Source: Arthonia radiata
Lineage: Eukaryota > Ascomycota > Arthoniomycetes > Arthoniales > Arthoniaceae
NCBI GenBank assembly: GCA_002989075.1
Contig: PSQN01000010.1
Location: 310,001 to 374,000, forward strand
Reading direction: 5' to 3'
DNA: 64,000 bases
This document shows, piece after piece, positions 58,167 to 64,000 of the stretch. The position numbers and the translations under genes are program-made. Positions within the stretch are counted from its first letter, which is position 1; every line of letters starts with the position of its first letter. Below the pieces are notes generated by a model. That model had not been told where the DNA came from, did no database searches, and worked only from the letters and a program-made list of their open reading frames with translations.

Positions 58167-61100
58167 ACTTATATTAATATATATAGTATAGACAACTAGT
58201 AATAGGTCTTCTTCTCTAGTAACTTTCTATAATTATATAATAAAGATAAAGTATACCTATTCTAAGCCTATATACTATATTATTATAGCTAGTACTATAT
58301 CTTTCTTATTTATAATTAACTATATAACTTAGATATTATAGGTCTAGTACTATAGCTTAGAGTATAGTATATTAGTATATAAGCTATCTACAGCCTTTTA
58401 GCGGTATAAAGTAAGCTAGTATACTTTATTCTAGTACTAGTAGAGAGTAATTAGATAGAGAATATTAATAATAACTATTAATACCTACTAGAATATATAA
58501 GTAGTAATAGTATCTATATAACTTTATATATACCTTTAATTAACTTTTATAAGAGTCTTTTATAATATACTTAGTAAAACAATACGTCTTATACTTATAG
58601 TAAGCCTTACTATTATAATTACGACTATAGCTAAGTTTAGTTAGTTATAGGTTGTTAGTTTAATATAAATTTATAAGATATATATTAGAAGGTTATATAT
58701 TAGTTATATATTAGTTTAATAATTACTATAGAATCGTTCTACTACTATAACTATACTATATCTAACTTATACTATAGATACTAATATAGCTCTAGCTACT
58801 AACCCTTCTCTTTCCTCTACTTTTAGTTTTAGAATAGAGACTAGTACTTATATAGATTATAGAATAGAATTAAGTAAATAACCTAGTAAATTCTTAATAA
58901 AGTATTAAAGCCTTTTCAATATCTTACTATAACTAGTTTAATATAGTTACTATAATGTAGTAGAGCCTCTAAGTTAGACCTTAAGGTAGTATAATTAAAA
59001 AATATCTTAAAGTTATCTTAGAATAAGATTTAAAATTAGCCTAAAATTACTCTAAAATTTAAACTAACTTAGTAATTATGAAATTTATAAATATTAAACT
59101 ATAGCTAATTTTATCTATTTATAATAGTAGTTAGACTAAGATTTACCTAATTACTAATCTATTCTAATTATAAAGTAACTCTTAATAGTAGATAAGTTAT
59201 TAATTCTTAAAACTACCTTTCTATCTATATAAATTTAGTAGCTAGAGCTTAGAAAAAATATATATTAAATGAAACTAAAATTTATCTATTTATATCTATT
59301 CTTATCTAGCCTATATTTATAAGAATAAATTATAATAAATTATCTTTAAGGTCTAGATTATATTTGGATTTATAAGTAGCTTATAAATTATTTAGTAGTC
59401 TTACTTCTATTCTTACTAATACTTATTAATACTATAATGTTAGTAATCTACTAGTAATCTACTTAGTAATTTCTTAGTAATATTGTTTATATTCTATCTA
59501 TATAGTAGGTAGGCTGTTTTAGCCTCTTAAATAATTTTTTTCTATCTTTCTAATATAGCTCTAATTTCTACCTAGATCTAAGTCTAAATTAAATTAAGGT
59601 TAGTATAAACTACTTATAGCTAGTATATAGGTAGGTTTAAATCTATATCTAACTATATATATCTTTATTAATTAGATAATAGATATCTAAATAGAAAGTC
59701 TAGCTTCTAAACTAGCTTTATAGTAGAAAATCCTGGAATACCTACTATACTACCTTAGAGGCCCTCTTAGAAGTTTAGAGATAGTTATACTATAGTTATA
59801 AAAGGGTTATAGTATAGTTTTTAGTATCTATACTATACTAATATAGATTAAATAAACTACTAAAACTATATTAAAACTAGAATAGTTTTTTTAAATATTC
59901 TCTATATCTAGAGTAGTAAAAGACTCTATATTTAGTATAATATTTATAATTTAATCAATTTTAACTAAAGTAAGAGCTACTATACTAGTATATATATATA
60001 TATCTATTTATTTAACTATATTTTTACTAATCTACTAGTTTATATTCTATTTTAAAAAATATCTAGAGAAGTTCTAGTTACAGTTATAAGATTTAATTCT
60101 ATATAATATAAATAATATAATACTACTAAGAAACTATATATAAAATTATTTTAGAAAGCTACGCTAGGGTTAGCTAACCCTATTTCAAAGAAGAAGTAGC
60201 TATCTAGTAATATAAAGCTAACTTACTAACTAGCAACGCTAGATAAAAAATTATTAAAGTTTTAAAATATAGACTAAAACTTACTATAGAGAGATATTCT
60301 AGTACCTAGTATAGTATCTACTAGACTAAGCTAGACTTAGAAGAAAAAATAGAATTATATATTTTAAATCTTATAACTACTATCTATACTAAAACTAGAT
60401 AAAAATCTAAGTCTTAAGTAGAGTTAGACTGGTAGCGGGTCGTTATTTCAATATAAAGTTATAACATAGCTATAATATAGTAGTAAAACTAGATTAGATC
60501 TTATTTCCATTAGAGTTTTAATAATAATAACTATTATGACTAGATTGTAAGTTAAAATTTAAATTTTAGTAGTACTAGCGGTTATAAGATTTAAATATAT
60601 AAGTATCTTTAAGTATAGTATTATCTAGTCTTAAAACTATTCTATATCTATTTTAGTATAGTATTTTAATAGAATTATAATAGTAATTTAATAGTATCTT
60701 AGCCTATAGAATAGACTATAAGGTAGTAGAAGATTTGAAAGATAATTAAATTAATTAAATAAATTATATTAGTAAATAAACAATAGGATTACTCTATATC
60801 GATATATACTATACTTATACTATTAGTAATAGTATTATAGAATACTATATTAAGCTATAGCTAGAATAAGAGACTAGATCTATTATCTATAATTAAAACA
60901 TTACTACTATAAGAAGGTTCATTAAAAGCTATATTAATAATATATTAAGACTATATTAGTATTCTAGATTGTATATTAGCTTTTATTAGAACTAATTTAA
61001 ATTAGACCTTATAAGTAAATATAGCCTACTGCTTAAGGAGAATTATAACCTTATAAGCTATATTAAAAGAGAGCTATATGTTAAGTATAACTAAATTTAT

Positions 61101-64000
61101 AGATTTAGTTAAAATATTCTTCTAAACTTTCCTAGATTTAGTATAGTTATATAAGATGTATTTTAATAAAATTATCTCTATTATAAAGGTAAGAAAGGTT
61201 AAAGCTGTATATTAAGATATTACTTCTTAGTATAAATTTCTACTAGGTTAAAGAGAATACTAAAGTTAACTATATTAGTTAGCTTTTACTATATAAAGCT
61301 TAATAGCCTAATAAAACCTTATTTATAGTAGTTATTAAATTTATCTACTATAACTCTACTTAGACTGCTCTCTAGATTAATTTAGTATAGTAAGATTAGA
61401 TATATATCTTTATACATCATATCTTAGAGTAAAGAGTACTATAGTATCTTAAATTAAAAAATATCAGATATTTCTTTTATAGTACTATAAGAAATAATGA
61501 TATATATACTATACTTAAGACTATAATACTAGAGAGTATACCGCTAGAAATAATCTTAGCTTGAAGAAAAAGTAGTATTTCTATAATAGCCTCTATAGTA
61601 TATATAATAGAGCGTATTTCTATCTTAAATAGAAGTATATTTAAGTAAATACTATAAGAATAGCTATAGAGCCTAACCTTCTACTATCTTATATAGTATA
61701 AGTAAATACTATTTTATTAATATTAGAAGCAAGCTAAGCGACTAAACTAATACTAGTAGAAGCTAGATTAATAGTAATATCTTTTATCTAAAATACTTCT
61801 AGTTAATTTATCTAGAAGTTTATTAAGACTACTAAAAGTATAGTAAATACTAATATACTAATATACTAAGAAAAATACTAAATAGTAGAATAATAAGTTA
61901 TAAGCTAGTAATAAACTTTTCTAATCTTAGAGCTAGGTAGATAGGTATATTATAGAGATAGAGGCTTTAGCTTTATATATAGATATTAATACTAGAGAGG
62001 CTAATAATATTAAAATAGAGGGGAAGATAGAAGTAGACCTATAGAAGTATAGTAAGGAGCTATAGATAGAAGATAGTAATATAAAGAAGCGTTATATATA
62101 ATCTAACCTTAAGATTAAGTATAAAATAGTATTAAAAGACTCTAATATAATCTCTTAGCATTATAGTAGCTTTAATAGAGCTTAACTAAGTAACTAGAGT
62201 GGTTATTAGTCTATAGTAGGAGTAGTACTACTATAACTATAATATTAGTAGTAGAAGTATCTATTATTTTAGTATATTCTAAGAGGTTAAAGATACTATC
62301 TACTACTTAACTTATCTCTAAAGATAAAGTAGATTCTTTTCTTAACTCTAACACTATTATGATTAATAGTCTTAATTCTTAATCTACTAAGACTAGTAGT
62401 AAAGATATACTATTAAATTTTATAGTTACTAAGACTACTTTAATTAATAGTAAGAAAGATAAAGAGAGTATTTATAGCAACCAATATAATAATAAGTCTA
62501 GTAGAAGTACTATCTATACTATTACTCTTATAGTATATACTATAATAAAAGCTAAAGAGGTATAAGTAGTACTTATCTACTAGGCTTTACTTCTAGAGAG
62601 TAATAAAGATAAGCTTTTATAGCCTACTAAATACTTATAGATACTATTAACTAAGCTTTACTTAAAAATATATAAATAAGTACTATAATTAAAGTAATAT
62701 CTAACTATAAACGCCTACTTTCTATCTTATAATATAACTATATAAAATTAAAAGATAATATTATAATATATCTTCTTTAAAAAGAATATATATGTAAATA
62801 TAATATACTTGTAATTTAGAAACTATAAAGAAATCTATAGTAGAATACTAGCTATAATCTAGTTAAATAGTACTTTAATTTAGTATACCTACTCTATAGC
62901 TCTAATATAATAGTCTAAGTAGTGTTTTTTACTAATTAAAGAGTTTATTACTTAAGCTAAGATATTATATACTATACTTCTAATTTAATTCTACTACAAC
63001 TATTTATAGAAGAAGATACTTAGGTAGTATATATTCATAATATTTATAATCCTAGCCCTTTAAACTGATAGAACTTAGTAAGCTTAATAGTCTATAGACT
63101 ATTTATTAGCTAATATAGTTACTATATAGCTAATAGATAAGTACTTAATTATATATAACTTTAATCTCTACTACTCTCTTTAAAGTAGACTAGACTAGAA
63201 TAAGTATAATTCTTAGTATCTAGACCCTTAAATTCTATTTATTAAGACTAAGTTACTCTAGCTACTTACTCATTTTAGTACCAAGATATTTAGATCTAGT
63301 ATGTATAATTAAGGTACTACTATTAACCTTACTTTTATAATACTAAACTTAGTAGAAGAACTTATTAAGTATATAATCAATCTAAAAGTAGATTAATATA
63401 GTAATTATAAGTCTATTATTATAGTTTTAGAGCTTTTTCTATAATAAGTATTAGATATCTTTTAATATAATTAAAAGAAGCTTCATACTACTAGCTTTTA
63501 GTAGAATATCTTAACTACACTATTTAAATAATTTAAGCTATTAAATAAAAAAACTTAGATATAATTACCTTATTACTTCTTTAAACAATTATAGAAGTAG
63601 TAGAAGTAAATATTCTTAAGATTTATATCTATTTATACTTAGTATCAAGACTTAGCCTAGTTATTTAGTAGCTAATTAAGAAAGTATATAAGACTTACTA
63701 TTACTAGTATCTTATCTACTATTAATATAACTAGAAGAATTATTTTAAGATATATTATTAAAAGACCTAGACTATATAGTAGATATATAGAGCCTACTAG
63801 CAAAAATTTACTAAAAAATTAAGATTAATAAGTCTCTCTATAATATTAGTAAATAGATAAAGAATAGCTTTTCTCTATATTTAATCATTATACACTCTCT
63901 TAGAGATATAGTAACTAGCTGAATAGTAATAGACTTTAAAGATAAAGTAGTACTACTATAATAGTTATTCTTCTCTATACTTAAAGAAGTAGATCTTTTA

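Larger units (their letters stand above)
22961..64000. other. AT-rich, RIP-mutated repeat compartment
   Basis: From about 22,960 to the end of the window the sequence changes abruptly to long runs of A/T with almost no CpA or TpG, abundant TpA, and stop codons in every frame. This is the signature of repeat-induced point mutation (C to T, preferentially at CpA) acting on repeats in ascomycetes. No intact gene is visible. Recognisable parts are listed separately: three LINE copies, three MITEs, LTR-element remains and tandem repeats. The function of the block (pericentromere, subtelomere or internal AT isochore) cannot be told from one edge. Confidence 0.93.
53772..64000. other. AT-rich right arm, unassigned degraded repeats
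   Basis: Ten kilobases of RIP-like DNA. Long stretches (about 57.4-58.8 kb and 60.7-63.0 kb on the plus strand) would be open if TAG/TAA were read as mutated Gln/Trp codons, so they probably derive from element genes. I could not place them in a family. A direct repeat at 54.5/54.85 kb and an ACT microsatellite are listed separately. Confidence 0.5.

Noticed and set aside
22961-64000. Mitochondrial DNA or foreign AT-rich insert
   Set aside because: Loss is specific to CpA/TpG, and fungal nuclear retroelements are recognisable inside, so RIP of nuclear repeats explains the composition.

Overview
The window reads as the nuclear genome of a filamentous ascomycete (Pezizomycotina). The genes carry short introns of about 45-95 bp with GTAAGT/GTATGT/GTGAGT-like donors and CTGAC/CTAAC-like branch sites. 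They include typical fungal families (PITH-thioredoxin, fungal-specific transcription-factor domain, short-chain dehydrogenases). About two thirds of the window looks destroyed by repeat-induced point mutation (RIP). A Dothideomycete is my guess from this compartment structure; the sequence alone does not prove it.

Region 1 (1 to about 22,960) is an ordinary gene-dense, GC-balanced block. In order it holds: the 3' end of an unrecognised gene (+); ornithine decarboxylase (+), with a long CT-rich leader containing short uORFs; a family-16-type protein methyltransferase (+); thioredoxin-PITH (-, 3 exons); a calcineurin-like metallophosphoesterase (-); a 6-exon SDR (+); a fungal transcription-factor-domain protein lacking a visible Zn2Cys6 cluster (-); the replication licensing ATPase Cdc6 (+); a low-complexity LEA/hydrophilin-like protein (-); a membrane-anchored M19 dipeptidase (+, 3 exons); an intronless SDR (+); and an RBR (RING-IBR-RING) E3 ligase with a histidine-rich repeat tail (-). 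These look like unrelated housekeeping and accessory genes. I see no biosynthetic cluster or operon-like logic.

Region 2 (about 22,960-64,000) is a sharply bounded AT-rich compartment with no intact gene. CpA and TpG are almost absent, as expected from RIP. Several mobile elements can still be recognised. There are three copies of one Tad1-like LINE: A at about 24.2-29.9 kb (-), B at 42.5-47.5 kb (+, full length with an 11-bp target duplication), and C at 50.6-53.8 kb (a 5' half flanked by inverted 5' ends). Three insertions of one roughly 500-bp hAT-like MITE carry 8-bp target duplications, and the empty sites are preserved in sister LINE copies. A decayed Ty3/Gypsy element lies on the minus strand (reverse transcriptase-RNase H at about 38.4-39.4 kb), with probable Ty1/Copia remains at about 30-34 kb. 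A 64-bp tandem repeat near 34.4-34.6 kb has a palindromic core. The remaining AT-rich stretches I cannot assign.

I found no CRISPR, tRNA, rRNA or convincing novel defence system. The most instructive material is the record of successive insertions and mutation in the AT-rich block, and a one-base frame conflict in the RBR gene near its edge.
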